Shown one piece after another: positions 45,584 through 55,973 of a stretch of 64,000 bases of DNA (its first letter is position 1; the number at the start of each line of letters is the position of its first letter). The notes under the pieces were generated by a model that searched no databases, had not been told where the DNA came from, and was given only the letters and a program-made list of their open reading frames with translations. A program made the translations under genes and the position numbers. The DNA comes from Parastagonospora avenae f. sp. tritici 18332-5 (taxonomy: Eukaryota; Ascomycota; Dothideomycetes; Pleosporales; Phaeosphaeriaceae), in the NCBI GenBank assembly GCA_022559985.1, contig JAFJTR010000073.1, positions 86,907 through 150,906 on the forward strand, written 5' to 3'.

Positions 45584-47145
45584 TCATAGCTTTTCTTTCA
45601 AGCTTGCCTTCAACCTCCTCTCAACGGCGTCAAGGTACTCGTTGGTTGTTACCCACGCACTCCTGTCCTTCTTTCCTTGTGCGAGCGCCAAATCCTTAGT
45701 CATGATGCCGTCCTCGTTTACGGTATCGACGCAGGCCTTCTCCAGCTGCTCCGCAAAGACAACAAGCTCGGGGGTGCTGTCAAGCTCGCCGCGCTTGATG
45801 AGACCTTGGGTCCATGCGTAGATGGAGGCAATGGGGTTGGTAGAGGTCTCGCGACCCTTCTGGTGCTCGCGGTAATGGCGGGTGACAGTGCCGTGCGCGG
45901 CTTCAGCCTCGAAGGTCTTGCCGTCGGGAGTGATCAGAACTGAAGTCATGAGGCCGAGAGAGCCGAAACCCTGGGCGACAATGTCGGACTGGACATCACC
46001 GTCGTAGTCTAGTCTAGTCAGTAACAATTCTTCCGAGGGTAATTGATGACATACTCTTCATGGCGATAATGTAGCCACCCTCGCTCTTGATCATCTGCGC
46101 AACCATGTCGTCGATCAGGCGGTGCTCGTACCAGATGCCGGCAGCCTCAAATTCCTTGCGGTACTGAGCCTCGTAGATCTCCTGGAAGATGTCCTTGAAC
46201 CTTCCGTCGTATGCCTTGAGGATGGTGTTCTTGGTGCTCATGTACAGCGGCAGCTTCTTGTCGAGCGCAAGCTTGAACGACGAGTGTGCAAAGCCCTTGA
46301 TCGACGCGGTTGTGTTGTACTGGGTTTGAGCGACACCACCCTCTGCGGGGAAGTCGTAGACCTTGATGACCTCCGGCTTGCCGCCCTTGGGTGTGAAGAC
46401 CATCTCCAGGGTGCCCTCGGTGTCGATGACGCGGTCCTTTGCACGGTACTGGTCGCCGAATGCGTGGCGGCCGATGATGATGGGTTGCTTCCAGCTGGGT
46501 ACGAGGCGGGGAATGGCGGGGATGACGATGGGTGCGCGGAAGACGGTTCCTCCTCTATGCCGTGTCAGTATTTCCTTCCCTCAATTGCGAATATGTGCCT
46601 TACAGGTGGTTTCGGATGGTGCCATTGGGCGACAGCCACATCTTCTTCAGCTTAAATTCCTCCACGCGCTGCTCGTCGGGTGTGATGGTCGCGCACTTGA
46701 CACCGACTGAATACTTCTTGATGGCCTCGGCGGCATCGAGAGTGACCTGGTCGTTGGTCTCGTCGCGGTATTCCAGGCCGAGGTCGTAGTACTTGAGGTC
46801 AATGTCGAGGTATGGGTGGATGAACTTGTCCTTGATGACCTGCCAGATGATCCTGGTCATCTCATCGCCGTCAAGCTCCACCACTGGGTTCTTGACCTTG
46901 ATCTTCTTGATTCCCGTAGAAGACGCCATCCTGCGCTGTCCGATCTGGGTATAAAAACTCGGTGTTGTGGTAGAGAGGCTGTTTGCGCTGGTCCGTCGTG
47001 TGCTGGAGAGCTGGGCCGATCTCGCAATGGAAGCAGATTGGGACGCTAAACAACGAGTTGCAAAAGTGCAGGTCTGTCGTCGGGGGAGTCGTGCAATGGA
47101 GGATGCAGAGCGGATAGCAGCGGAGGCAGAAGTAGCAGGCCTCAT
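45584..47145 (-). CDS. idpA: Isocitrate dehydrogenase [NADP+], mitochondrial with internal second start
   Basis: Exons in transcription order: 47145-46604, 46554-46055, 46008-45584; introns 49 and 46 nt; 488 aa. It oxidatively decarboxylates isocitrate to 2-oxoglutarate with NADPH formation. Visible motifs: VVELDGDEMTRIIW, the substrate-binding LSPNGTIRN with HLGGTVFRAPI across intron 1, IIIGRHAFGDQY, NYDGDVQSDIVAQGFGSLG across intron 2, and EAAHGTVTRHY. The first 70 residues are Ser/Arg-rich without acids, a mitochondrial targeting sequence. A second Met (MASSTGIKK, 46929) lies exactly at the mature-enzyme start. The C-terminus is EKL, near but not identical to a type 1 peroxisomal signal. 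The first in-frame ATG was chosen as start. Confidence 0.96.
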
Positions 47146-48407
47146 AGTGGCGGACAATCGGTGTGGGTGGTATAACCTCGGAAACGTGAAGCAGCAACAA
47201 TGGTTTCAGTCAGGTCGCTTCCGGCCGCGGTCTGGCTCCGAATTGCGCAAAAAGGCGAGGGACTTCGGTAGATAGGACGGCGGGACTAGCTATGGAGACG
47301 CCAGAGGGGTAAAGTCATCCGAGGCATGAAAAGCCTTTTGTACCCAAGCTGGGCCCCAAGCGCTGACATCTCGTGCTCGCATTACAACAGTGTTTGCTCG
47401 GACTTGCGGGTAATTACCCCACGATCACACTCTTGGGTGTACGTGAATTGATTGCCTGAGGGGACGGCATATGCGGCGCAGGGAGTCGTCACGCGCAGTT
47501 CTTCGTCCTGTGAACGCGGGGCAGTCGTGACGGCTGGCATGACGTGCTTAGCCGAGCCAGGGCGCGTCTATGCGCGACAGGGACAACAACAACAACAATC
47601 CTCCAGCAGTGTTATGAGGGGAAGAAGCGAGTGAAGACATGAACCAATTCAGGGTCCATCTGAAGCGAGGTGAGTCGCGAGCTTTATGCGAGCTTCTGCT
47701 GTATCACGGCGCCCGCATCATCCCCTCACGAGCACATGCGGGCCGCCGGATCCGCTCCAGTGCCTTCAACTCCAAGGCGAACATGCAATTGGCTCGTGTG
47801 AACATATATTGGATTTTGAGTTTGAGGACGAGGTAAGGGATGGACTGTGACTTCATGTTCCGAGTTCCTCCGTGGCTTTTGACAGGGCAGGCGTCTTCAG
47901 GGTCAAGACTTCCTCGGTACGTAACCCGTAAAACTGAAGAGAAGAGCACCGAGGCATGTTTCTACCGTATTATTTGACCTTGAAGGCTTAAGGCTAGCAT
48001 GAGCGATCGTATCGCATCAGCCCCTCAGACCTTGAAGGCATCCCCGGCAACGTTTCGGGTTTCAATATCAGTCTAATACCTGGCAGCTGACTACCCAAAC
48101 GTCTAGACGGCCGCTACAGGTTTGCACGGAACGTATGCGCTCGCAGTACGTGCTTGTCATCGTCGTGCCGCTGTAACTCTGAAGTCATGTTTGGCCGTGC
48201 CTCCCTCCGCTGCATCTCCCCAGGTTGGACCAGTGGCTGCTTCACGTGCATCAATATACACGGTAATTCGGCTTTGTTCTCTCCCTGGAAAACCTGGATC
48301 TTGTCGATAAACATGCTGCCAAGCTCGGCCTTGTGTTGGATGAGGAAGTGTGCGAATCCTTGAACGTTAGGTGAGCCTTTCGGAAGTCAGCCATGTATCC
48401 TATGTAC
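47146..48407. other. Intergenic region with a truncated repeat copy
   Basis: About 1.26 kb between the IDH start and the end of the secreted-protein gene. No coding signal is supported. It contains the truncated MITE-like copy described separately. Confidence 0.45.
47963..48095 (+). repeat. Truncated copy of the MITE-like element at 55798
   Basis: Begins TA then CCGTATTATTTGACCTTGAAG, matching the left inverted repeat of the 55.8 kb element, and stays alignable through shared blocks (CTCAGACCTTGAA, CATCCCCGGCAA, GTCTAATACCTG) to about 48095. The right inverted repeat is missing. Many differences between the copies are C/T or G/A transitions. Confidence 0.7.
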
Positions 48408-49623
48408 TCAGCGTTGACGTCGCCTACCCAATATCGCCTTGGTCTCGGGCCATATCCTCTCAAAGGTATGGCCCGGCCACTCACTCAACTCCCAACGGTT
48501 TGCCTCCAGCGCCCTCTTCAGAATCTGCTGCGTCTCGACGTTGGTTATGCTCACTGACATGAAGTACTTGAGGTGGCTCAATCGGGTTTCCTGGGACCAA
48601 GGAGGCTTGTGCATCGCCGCCCAGGTGATCCATGCAACATCCGAAAACTGGTTGAGTCTCGGTAGGTAGCTGTCAGGGACTGGTGGATTGCGGTCCTTCA
48701 CCGCCCACTTGGGTGACTCGCGGTTCAGGCCGATGATGACGCCTTCGTCCGGATTTATGGTGAAAGAGAAAGAAGCCCCGGTGGCTGGGTACCAGTCCTT
48801 GCCGACATCGTACCATTGCTGTTCCAGGGGCAGTGCGTTGTCTTCGTAGCTTTGGTGAGCAATGTTAAGTAGGTTGTTCCTGCCGCCTTCGTACTCGGTT
48901 GTGTACTGAATTGACGTTAGATATCCCCATGTCGCCACCAGGCTTGAGTTCCGTACATCGCTGATACCCAGATCTTTGAGAGCCCAGCCAATGCCCCAAG
49001 TAGCATACAAGTCACTTGGAGTACAAAGTCAGCGTATATCTCACACGTAATCCGTACATATACTTTACGTACTGGAAGGATTCCTTCAACTTGTTGTCAG
49101 GAAAGATGTACCAGTACCATCTCTGAAGGTCGGAAGTGCCCTTGTATGGACTTCTCGCCGAGTCTCGTTGGGGCACGTACAAGGCACCTGCGTCATGGTC
49201 CTGAGCTTGCACTGTCCACGATCAATACAAGGCAATCGGCCCCAGTTCGAAACGAGAATTCGACTCACTTCCCCACCCAAGAGTACATCCTTTGGCTCCA
49301 GCCTTATCCCACAGCGCATCGCTGGCTGGTTGAGCGCCTGGGGGCGGTCGAGGTGGCTGCGGCAGGGGTGGAGGCGGACGTGGTCGCGGGTTTGGCGGAC
49401 GTGGTGGACCTACCGCGCCAGTAACGGCACCTGAGTCCGGAAGAAAGTAGTCGACAATAATTCCTGGTCGCTTATACCAGTCCAGGTTGTCTCTGTTTTC
49501 ATCAGCAATGATGAGGGCGGTAGGTGCGAAGGACACGTACTTCCGGCACGACGTAACACCAATAGCTATCACGGGTAGCGCAAGCTGCAAGCAAAACAGC
49601 CCAAGAAGTGCGACTGCTCGCAT
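48408..49623 (-). CDS. Secreted proline-rich protein (about 366 aa), unknown function
   Basis: Exons in transcription order: 49623-49269, 49211-49073, 49014-48408; total 1,101 nt in frame. The ATG at 49623 starts a clear signal peptide (MRAVALLGLFCLQLALPVIA). Next come a Cys-containing segment, then about residues 90-130 a polyproline linker (GPPRPPNPRPRPPPPLPQPP), then a soluble C-terminal domain with many aromatics (DLYATWGIGWALKDLG, WYDVGKDWYPATG, DVAWITWAAM). The first intron uses a GTGAGT donor; its acceptor could be at 49212 or 49206, changing two residues. The linker joining two domains is typical of extracellular fungal proteins. No enzyme motif recognised; a cell-surface, degradative or effector role is possible. 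Confidence 0.7.
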
Positions 49624-49837
49624 GGTTGTTGTTGCTCGTTGGAGGATTGAGCAAAGCTCTAGCGAGGTCGGAGCTGTGAGTACGCTCGCTCTTTCCTCGA
49701 TCACCGCCTAGCGCCTTCTGTTGGTGTTTGTCTCAGTCCACTTTCACACAGGTACGCGTGCGAGGCTGATGAGGATACATATCCTTAACTAAAGAGGGAC
49801 ACCATGCAGCGGCAAAATTTGTGTCTGCTCTGCACCT

Positions 49838-49968
49838 ATATGACATAGGCTAATAGTCTTCAGAAGTATACTTATTGTAAGATTATAGGAGCCTGAATGT
49901 ATACGAAGCTCTAAGATACTTTATCTTATTCCTCTAGATATCTTTGAATATATATAGGCTACCTCTGC
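49838..49968. other. Short AT-rich island, possible decayed repeat
   Basis: About 130 bp strongly enriched in A, T and TpA steps (ATATATATAGG, TTATAGG, TTTATCTTATT), unlike the GC-balanced surroundings. It looks like a relic mutated by repeat-induced point mutation, but it is too short to assign. The rest of 49624-50479 is featureless promoter sequence. Confidence 0.4.
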
Positions 49969-50479
49969 ACCTCTTCTCGTTATGGAAAGGCGGGCAGGAA
50001 TTTTGCCGACGCCTGCTGGTAATGATGAAAAGTCTGCCGTCGAAATCTTGGACGTCAACGTACCACTAGACCGCGGCGTCTACATGATAAAGTAACCTGA
50101 CAAGATTTTGGAAAAGCCACAGTGTGGTTTGAAGTCGGGATAGTCATTAATGCTGATTGAAAAGAAGCTTGCTCGTCCCATCTTGGCTCAGTCAATGGCA
50201 CGGATTCGCACGACTCGGTTTGAACCCGGATGGTGGCGTCTCCCACCACGCTCGTGGCATCGATGTGCTCAATAAAACTTCATAAAATCAGACTGCTGCC
50301 TGCTGATGCAATCAATCACTCCTTGCAGGCGTCACCTTTCACTCTCACCACCTCAGGTATGAGGCAAGATGCGCTACCACGTACCATAAATAATGCATTT
50401 TCCAGCTATGCGGAGCCCATCACCCATCCACTTCATTCGATAAGCTCAACCAACTAAGTCACATCAATTAACCTACACC

Positions 50480-51163
50480 ATGACCACTACCCGCACTGGC
50501 TATACATATAACAAGGGCTTGACGCCCCAGGGACCCCCCTTCGCTGACGCGTCCGCTGCGGAACCCCCTGATCGTGGAGAAGCTGCACACTTTGTGCGGC
50601 AGCCTGTGCAGCATCGGTCATACCAGCACACCATCCAAATCTACCACTTCCGCACCAACTTCCTATCAGTCAACAACTTCCGCAAGTTGCTCATCGAGCA
50701 CGCTGCATTTGGCTATATCGGCACCACGATAGGGCCCGACACGCAACTCCACCTCTTCCGCCCAGACGGCGACGAGCTTCCCACCGACACCATCGAAGTA
50801 GCCCACCTCCCCTACATCATCTCCAAGAAGTCCACCCCCAACAAGACCGGCGGCTTCGCCCTGGGCTTCCGCACCCATGACTACCGCACCAAGAAGCTCA
50901 AGAAGTACGGCATCAAGCCCGACGAAACCATTGAGTGGTTCTTCTTCGACCGCCCAATCGAGCACACTATCCTGCGCAGCTGGGTGTGTGAGCTCAGCAC
51001 GCGCACCATGCGCCCGATGCACAGTGTAGACAGCAACGATCCCAAGCTGCTCTTCGACCATGTCGCGGATCTGTGTAAGGGCACGTTCACTAGGACGGTT
51101 AAGAAGGCGCATCCCGAACACAAGGACTGGCATGCGTCGCTGGAGCAGGCGCATCTGCGTTGA
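50480..51163 (+). CDS. Hypothetical conserved protein (227 aa)
   Basis: Single exon from the ATG at 50480. A Pro/Ala-rich head is followed by a compact alpha/beta domain with many aromatic residues (HTIQIYHFRTNFLSVNNFRK, AAFGYIGTTIGPDTQLHLFR) and a basic patch (RTKKLKKYGIKPDETIEWFF). The C-terminus is helical and His/Lys-rich. No signal peptide, membrane helix or catalytic motif is visible. The steady codon use and uninterrupted frame support a real gene; a long antisense frame is its shadow. Function unknown. Confidence 0.7.
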   Translation: MTTTRTGYTYNKGLTPQGPPFADASAAEPPDRGEAAHFVRQPVQHRSYQHTIQIYHFRTNFLSVNNFRKLLIEHAAFGYIGTTIGPDTQLHLFRPDGDELPTDTIEVAHLPYIISKKSTPNKTGGFALGFRTHDYRTKKLKKYGIKPDETIEWFFFDRPIEHTILRSWVCELSTRTMRPMHSVDSNDPKLLFDHVADLCKGTFTRTVKKAHPEHKDWHASLEQAHLR

Positions 51164-51637
51164 TGCGAGTCGGGCGCGTCAGGGAGGAGACGCGGGCTGG
51201 GCTGGAGTCGAAGCGCATGCTTAAGTCACGGATTGTCGAGGAGAACGACAATGGCGACAATGGCATTGAGCGGATGGCGGATGCTCCAGGCACCGGACGT
51301 AAGGCAGTGTTGACGATGCCATGGACATGTCGTAGGATGCCCTGCGTCAGACTGCATGATTTGGTGATTTGACATGATTCAGACTTCTCTAACCAGCGGG
51401 AGATGATCTTTGGGCCTGATGCCAACGCTGCATCTAGTTCAAGACTTCAGTTAAGATCCGGACGTTAACGTTGAGCGCTTCTTTTCTGTGTAATATTAGC
51501 TGCGTACTGCGAGTGGATTTTTTGTTATTGTTTGGGAGCGAACACCGACTCATAATCTGGCACATAATACATTAATGTCTACTACTACTCCATACTTCTC
51601 AATCGTCACTTCATCCACGTCATGTTCCACAGTCGAT
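51164..51637. other. Convergent intergenic region
   Basis: About 470 bp between converging genes; presumably both 3' untranslated regions. No other feature seen. Confidence 0.4.
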
Positions 51638-53104
51638 CTAGCCCTTGAGGCCGATCTCGTCGGCGGTGAGGATAAACTCCATGAAACCGGCGTTGGTGTC
51701 GATGATATTCTGCACGTACTCCTCCGCGGTAGGATAGAAATTTGTCGGGTAACCGAATTCCAAGGTAAAACCATAAACCTTGTTCAGGCTCTTATCCTTG
51801 TGCCACCTTGAGAACGTCCAGTCGTCTGAAGCACCTGACGTTGGATACAAACCTACGGCCTGCTGAGGAAAATATGCCCGGCCAGCAGTTGCATTCATCG
51901 CTGCGGTGGTGAGGTTTGCCTGCAAGCGTATGTTGTCCCAATCTTCTTGACAGATATACTCCTTGTAAACCTCGTCCTCCACATCACCGCGTTTGCCATC
52001 GAACTCTGTGTTGAAGAGGTTCTGCTTGGGATCGAAAGACTGATCGACGTCGTCGCCCCAAGAGTAGAGCAATGTGCCTGCTGCAGAGTGCACATCGATG
52101 TACCAGCGGATGTTAGGGAAGACATCATAGACCCAGGCGATGTTTTGGGTTTCGGGCTCGGAGAAGGGAGCGGTTCCGTAGAATGCCTGGGATGAGGCGT
52201 TGTTCGATGCAGGCGAGACGGTTGGCACAAACTTCTCGGTATAGTTCCAAAGGAAGTCGAAGTTACGGTTGAGATCAACACCAACAGACAAGGGCTCGTT
52301 TGGTCGTGAGGAAGCCGGGTTTCGGTTCTTGCGCCAGAGGTTGCTGTTGGCCTGGTCGTGACGGACACCGTCGGGGTTTGTCATCGGAATGAAGACGATA
52401 CCGGCTCCAAGTGCCTTCTTAACGTCTTTGTTGGAGTAGGTCTTGTTGCCGTAGGTAAGGCCGATGCGGTGCTTGTTGGCATAAAGCAGATCGGAGATGA
52501 AGAAGATGAGGTTGTCGGGCCCACCGCGTTCGCGAGCGTGTATACCTGACGTGAAGTAGATATATTGCTTGTCCTTCTTGATCTTCTCCGCTTTGTTCGC
52601 CACACCGCCGAGAAGCGTGTTGCCCTCATAGGTCTTATGTGGCGCAGTGAAGAGCTCCAAGCCATACTCTTTCTCTAGACCCTTCATCGCGCTGTAAACC
52701 TCGTCCGCGTTGAGGATACCAGCGCTTTCGTAGGCACCGTACGCCTCTGGCTTCTGCGTTCCAAGACCACGGGGAGCGACCTTTCCACTCTTGAAGCGGT
52801 CGCCCTTTCCAATTGGTGCAACAGCGCTCTGTCGCTTGTTGAGGTTGTCGAGCGTTTCGATGCGAACGACGGAAGAGTCCAAATTCCTCTTCAAGCTGCG
52901 CAATTCGTGCTCAGAGATCACGGCGTGCAGCTTGTGCTCCTCGCCATCCGCCATAACAACGGGACGGCAGCCATAGTCGATCTCGCTGTTGGCCGAGATG
53001 AAGTCATACAGCTGATTCTTCTCTTTGGCGAAGAAGGCAACGCTCAAGACATCGGATGCAAGAGCCGCGCCCGGGAGCAGGCCGAGGATGGTAGAGACCT
53101 TCAT
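51638..53104 (-). CDS. Secreted M14-family zinc carboxypeptidase
   Basis: Intronless, 488 aa from the ATG at 53104. It removes C-terminal residues from peptides, presumably outside the cell. Order: signal peptide (MKVSTILGLLPGAALAS), a propeptide of about 90 residues ending near KRQ, then the catalytic domain. Zinc ligands are HARE (HxxE, about residues 189-192) and the His of DVHSAAG (about 335). Also present are the NPDG turn, the substrate-binding DLNRNFD (about 278) and the general-base Glu in TLEFG (about 448). All expected catalytic elements are present, so it should be active after propeptide cleavage. Several NxT/NxS sites fit secretion. A start 13 codons upstream is not an ATG. Confidence 0.93.
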   Translation of the reverse strand: MKVSTILGLLPGAALASDVLSVAFFAKEKNQLYDFISANSEIDYGCRPVVMADGEEHKLHAVISEHELRSLKRNLDSSVVRIETLDNLNKRQSAVAPIGKGDRFKSGKVAPRGLGTQKPEAYGAYESAGILNADEVYSAMKGLEKEYGLELFTAPHKTYEGNTLLGGVANKAEKIKKDKQYIYFTSGIHARERGGPDNLIFFISDLLYANKHRIGLTYGNKTYSNKDVKKALGAGIVFIPMTNPDGVRHDQANSNLWRKNRNPASSRPNEPLSVGVDLNRNFDFLWNYTEKFVPTVSPASNNASSQAFYGTAPFSEPETQNIAWVYDVFPNIRWYIDVHSAAGTLLYSWGDDVDQSFDPKQNLFNTEFDGKRGDVEDEVYKEYICQEDWDNIRLQANLTTAAMNATAGRAYFPQQAVGLYPTSGASDDWTFSRWHKDKSLNKVYGFTLEFGYPTNFYPTAEEYVQNIIDTNAGFMEFILTADEIGLKG

Positions 53105-53580
53105 ATTGTCAAGGCGACGATGAGTGCTGGTCGTGCAGAGCAAACAGCACGACGCTCAGCTTTTTATTTGTTTACTCCGCCTCGAAGATCATTGCCATGG
53201 TTCCAGCTTGGATACTTGCTTAACCGCCTTCCGTATCAGGAAATGTGCATTCCTTTACCAAGACACCAAGCGATCTTGGCAGGTAATTTGCCCAACGATA
53301 CTGAGCAGGTCCCAAGTCGTTATCTGGTGCCTGGGCCCGGGCGCACCCAGTTTTCAACGGTGCACCGTGTTCCCGCAGGATCCGGAGTGCTGGTTCGTGG
53401 TGTCCGAGGTTGCGAACCTTCGTTGCCAAGACGCCATGCACCCCTTTGGTCTTCTGTCGCGTGATTGAAGACGCCACAACTTGTCAGTGGCGATAGCTTT
53501 GAATGATCCGGTTTTTTGAACCCAACTGTCAGATCCACAATGCTGCAACCAGATGTCGTCGGTGGGATTCTACACGACAA
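53105..53580. other. Intergenic region
   Basis: About 480 bp upstream of the carboxypeptidase; no other feature seen. Confidence 0.4.
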
Positions 53581-55458
53581 CTACTTGACAAGGAATGTTG
53601 TGGAGTCCATAAGATCTTCGCAGTACAGTTCATCGACCATCTCACCGTCCATGATGCCACCGACATAGGAAGCTCCAATCAGCCAATACATATGCTGCTC
53701 TCCTTGTTTGACCGGTAACGGGCGCAATATGAAAGGAGACGGCGATCCGAAGAGGATAGCAATAATGTCGCCTGGCTGACCCGCTGGCACGCATGTTCCG
53801 ACGAATCCATTGATAGTGGTAAGAAAGGACTTCTTCCCGGCGCACGAATGAAGGATATGTTCGTACTCGCTTAATGTCGAGGAGTCTAATGTTTCGTGGA
53901 CTTGTTTTCCTATGCTCGTCGTAATATCGTCCGCCAGGAGATCCGAATACATTGCTTCGTATGATGCAGGTGCAGGCTCATAGCCAGATTTCTGGTGTTT
54001 GTTGGAGATTAGGGTACGCCATAATGGCTCGCCTTCTCTGAACTTGAGCATATGAGACTCGATCAGCGATGGAAACGAACAAGGACGCATCCTCACCGTG
54101 GATGCAAGAATCTCGAAACGGCACAAATTCTGCTTGACCGCTTCAAGTGACGGGCCAAATTCGACCACATCTGACACAATATCGACAATAAGACCCTCTA
54201 CTTGGAGTGTGCGACCGTCGCCGAGCACCGTCCCATTCTTCGCGCCCTGACCTGCGCCGGAGGCATGCATCGTCGTTGGTGGATGGAATTGCCAACCTCC
54301 CGGCTGTGCTATCCTGTGAGATTCTTGGCGCGAGAAGTCAGGAACCCAAGATGGGAATTCTTCTTGCACTTTTGATGCGGGAAGAGTCAATATTTGAGGT
54401 GCAGTTGCGGGACCACCAGATAGGAACACGCCCGAGAGGAAGTACGGGCCTTCCCCACGAGAGAACACGTAAGCTACAGCGTCCACGTAGACTTCTGAGC
54501 ATGACTTGCGATAGTCAACAGAAATCGTATTGCTCGTACTTGGATCAAGCGCTTCGTTGCTCAAAAGGCCAAGAAGACCGTAGATACGATCCCGGGGGTC
54601 CGTCGCTGCTGATGTCCGAGACATCATCAAGAGCCTCCTGAGGCTGTCACCACCGCGGGTCTGAACTGCGCGTCGGAGATCATGAAGGACGTCTAGTTTC
54701 TTCAAGCTAAGGAGTTCGAAGTTGTCTTGTTGATCAGCAGACTCTTCGGCGTCTACGCTGGGCTCCTTCACGCATGTTCCCAAGTCTGCGAGGGCCTTTT
54801 GTGCAATAATCTGCCATGCTGCGACGAAATTGGACCAAGGTGCACGTTTGGAGCCGCACACAACATCGGGATCAGTCTTGCTCATCGCGAGTTCTTGTAA
54901 GATCCAGACGCGCGAAAACCACGAGCGGTGATCGTCCACATTGAAGAAGAACCTTCCACAATGCTGGCGTATCTTGGCGCACTGGAGCCTCTGCTCAGGC
55001 CATGGCATGCTTCCGGTGATTATTGGTAGGGCGTCAAAAACGACGTTGCTATCTTCATCTGCCTCACCGAGCCAGATGGTCACTTGTGTCGCGGAGGCGT
55101 AGATCTCTCGCATCATAGCGACTTGCTGATTGCGCTCATCTAGGTCGTTTTGATTGATACACACCGCGTCCACCCACAACACTGTCGGATCACTGCCCGC
55201 CGAGGCCCGTAGGTGTCGCAAAGCTGAATACAGATTTGGCGTTACAGGGAAATGATCACCATTCAGCAATATTTCCGGATTTACCCACGCAGATGAGACC
55301 TCATCTCCCCAGACGTAAGACAGGGCATTATATTTGACAGTAGTAGCGAGAGACGCGATATTTAGCTGGCACCGAAGTGGCTCGTCGTAGCCACCTAACT
55401 GAAGTGTGAGCAAGCGGATCTCGCCACGATTGGCATCGAGCGCGTGGTAGGTGACCAT
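53581..55458 (-). CDS. HET-domain protein (heterokaryon incompatibility family)
   Basis: Intronless, 625 aa from the ATG at 55458 (MVTYHALDANRGEIRLLTL). The HET domain spans about 40-200 with its signature strings: YNALSYVWGD, LWVDAVCINQNDLDERNQQV, MREIYASATQVTIWLGE and WFSRVWILQELAMS. HET proteins act as triggers of programmed cell death when genetically different hyphae fuse; many copies per genome have unknown roles. Downstream, RDRIYGLLGLL and the IPSWVPDFS-like FPSWVPDFSRQ are conserved features of the family's C-terminal half. No NACHT, WD or ankyrin partner domain is visible. A MITE-like element lies about 340 bp upstream of the start. Confidence 0.93.
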   Translation of the reverse strand: MVTYHALDANRGEIRLLTLQLGGYDEPLRCQLNIASLATTVKYNALSYVWGDEVSSAWVNPEILLNGDHFPVTPNLYSALRHLRASAGSDPTVLWVDAVCINQNDLDERNQQVAMMREIYASATQVTIWLGEADEDSNVVFDALPIITGSMPWPEQRLQCAKIRQHCGRFFFNVDDHRSWFSRVWILQELAMSKTDPDVVCGSKRAPWSNFVAAWQIIAQKALADLGTCVKEPSVDAEESADQQDNFELLSLKKLDVLHDLRRAVQTRGGDSLRRLLMMSRTSAATDPRDRIYGLLGLLSNEALDPSTSNTISVDYRKSCSEVYVDAVAYVFSRGEGPYFLSGVFLSGGPATAPQILTLPASKVQEEFPSWVPDFSRQESHRIAQPGGWQFHPPTTMHASGAGQGAKNGTVLGDGRTLQVEGLIVDIVSDVVEFGPSLEAVKQNLCRFEILASTVRMRPCSFPSLIESHMLKFREGEPLWRTLISNKHQKSGYEPAPASYEAMYSDLLADDITTSIGKQVHETLDSSTLSEYEHILHSCAGKKSFLTTINGFVGTCVPAGQPGDIIAILFGSPSPFILRPLPVKQGEQHMYWLIGASYVGGIMDGEMVDELYCEDLMDSTTFLVK

Positions 55459-55797
55459 TTTTCGACACTGCAGACGCGGATTTCTGATCAGAAAGGGCAA
55501 CCGTCTGAGGGTCCATGAGAGCGATGGTCTCGACTGCTGCGTGGGGTGAAGTGTGGTGGGGCGGCTCCAGCTGAGCTGAACCGAGATGAAAACAGGTGCT
55601 AGTCTGTTTTAGCCTAGCGCTAGGAACATTCATCATCACTTCGGGACCAACAAGACATCACAACGATGCACTCAAGCAAACTGCTCCTGAATCGAGCCAT
55701 AGCACTCACTTCACATCAGTGGAACAATACTGGCATTTTTGTGCTCCGCCACCACGACTGTTCAGTATGGCTCCCCTTTCCGCATACGCTCCTCCAT

Positions 55798-55973
55798 TAC
55801 CTTATTATCTGACGTTGAAGGCTTACAGGCTGCCATGAACAATTCATCACATGAGCTCCTCAGACCTTGAAAACATCCCCGGCAATGTTTCAGTTTTCGC
55901 TATCGGTCTAATACCTGACAGCTAGCTACCTCTGGTCTTAGCTTAAAAGTCTTCAACATCAGATAATACGGTA
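55798..55973. mobile_element. MITE-like element with terminal inverted repeats, TA target duplication
   Basis: 172 bp (55800-55971) flanked by TA on both sides. The left end CCTTATTATCTGACGTTGAAG and the reverse complement of the right end CCGTATTATCTGATGTTGAAG agree at 19 of 21 positions. No coding capacity. TA duplication with short inverted repeats is typical of non-autonomous Tc1/mariner-type elements. A truncated relative is at 47963-48095. Confidence 0.7.

Noticed and set aside
50195..50225. GGGTTCAAACC on the minus strand, T-loop-like
   Set aside because: The five-base stems on either side are not complementary, so a tRNA is not supported.
50666..51154. 162-codon antisense frame
   Set aside because: Shadow of the plus-strand 227-aa gene; hydrophobic composition follows from the complementary codons.
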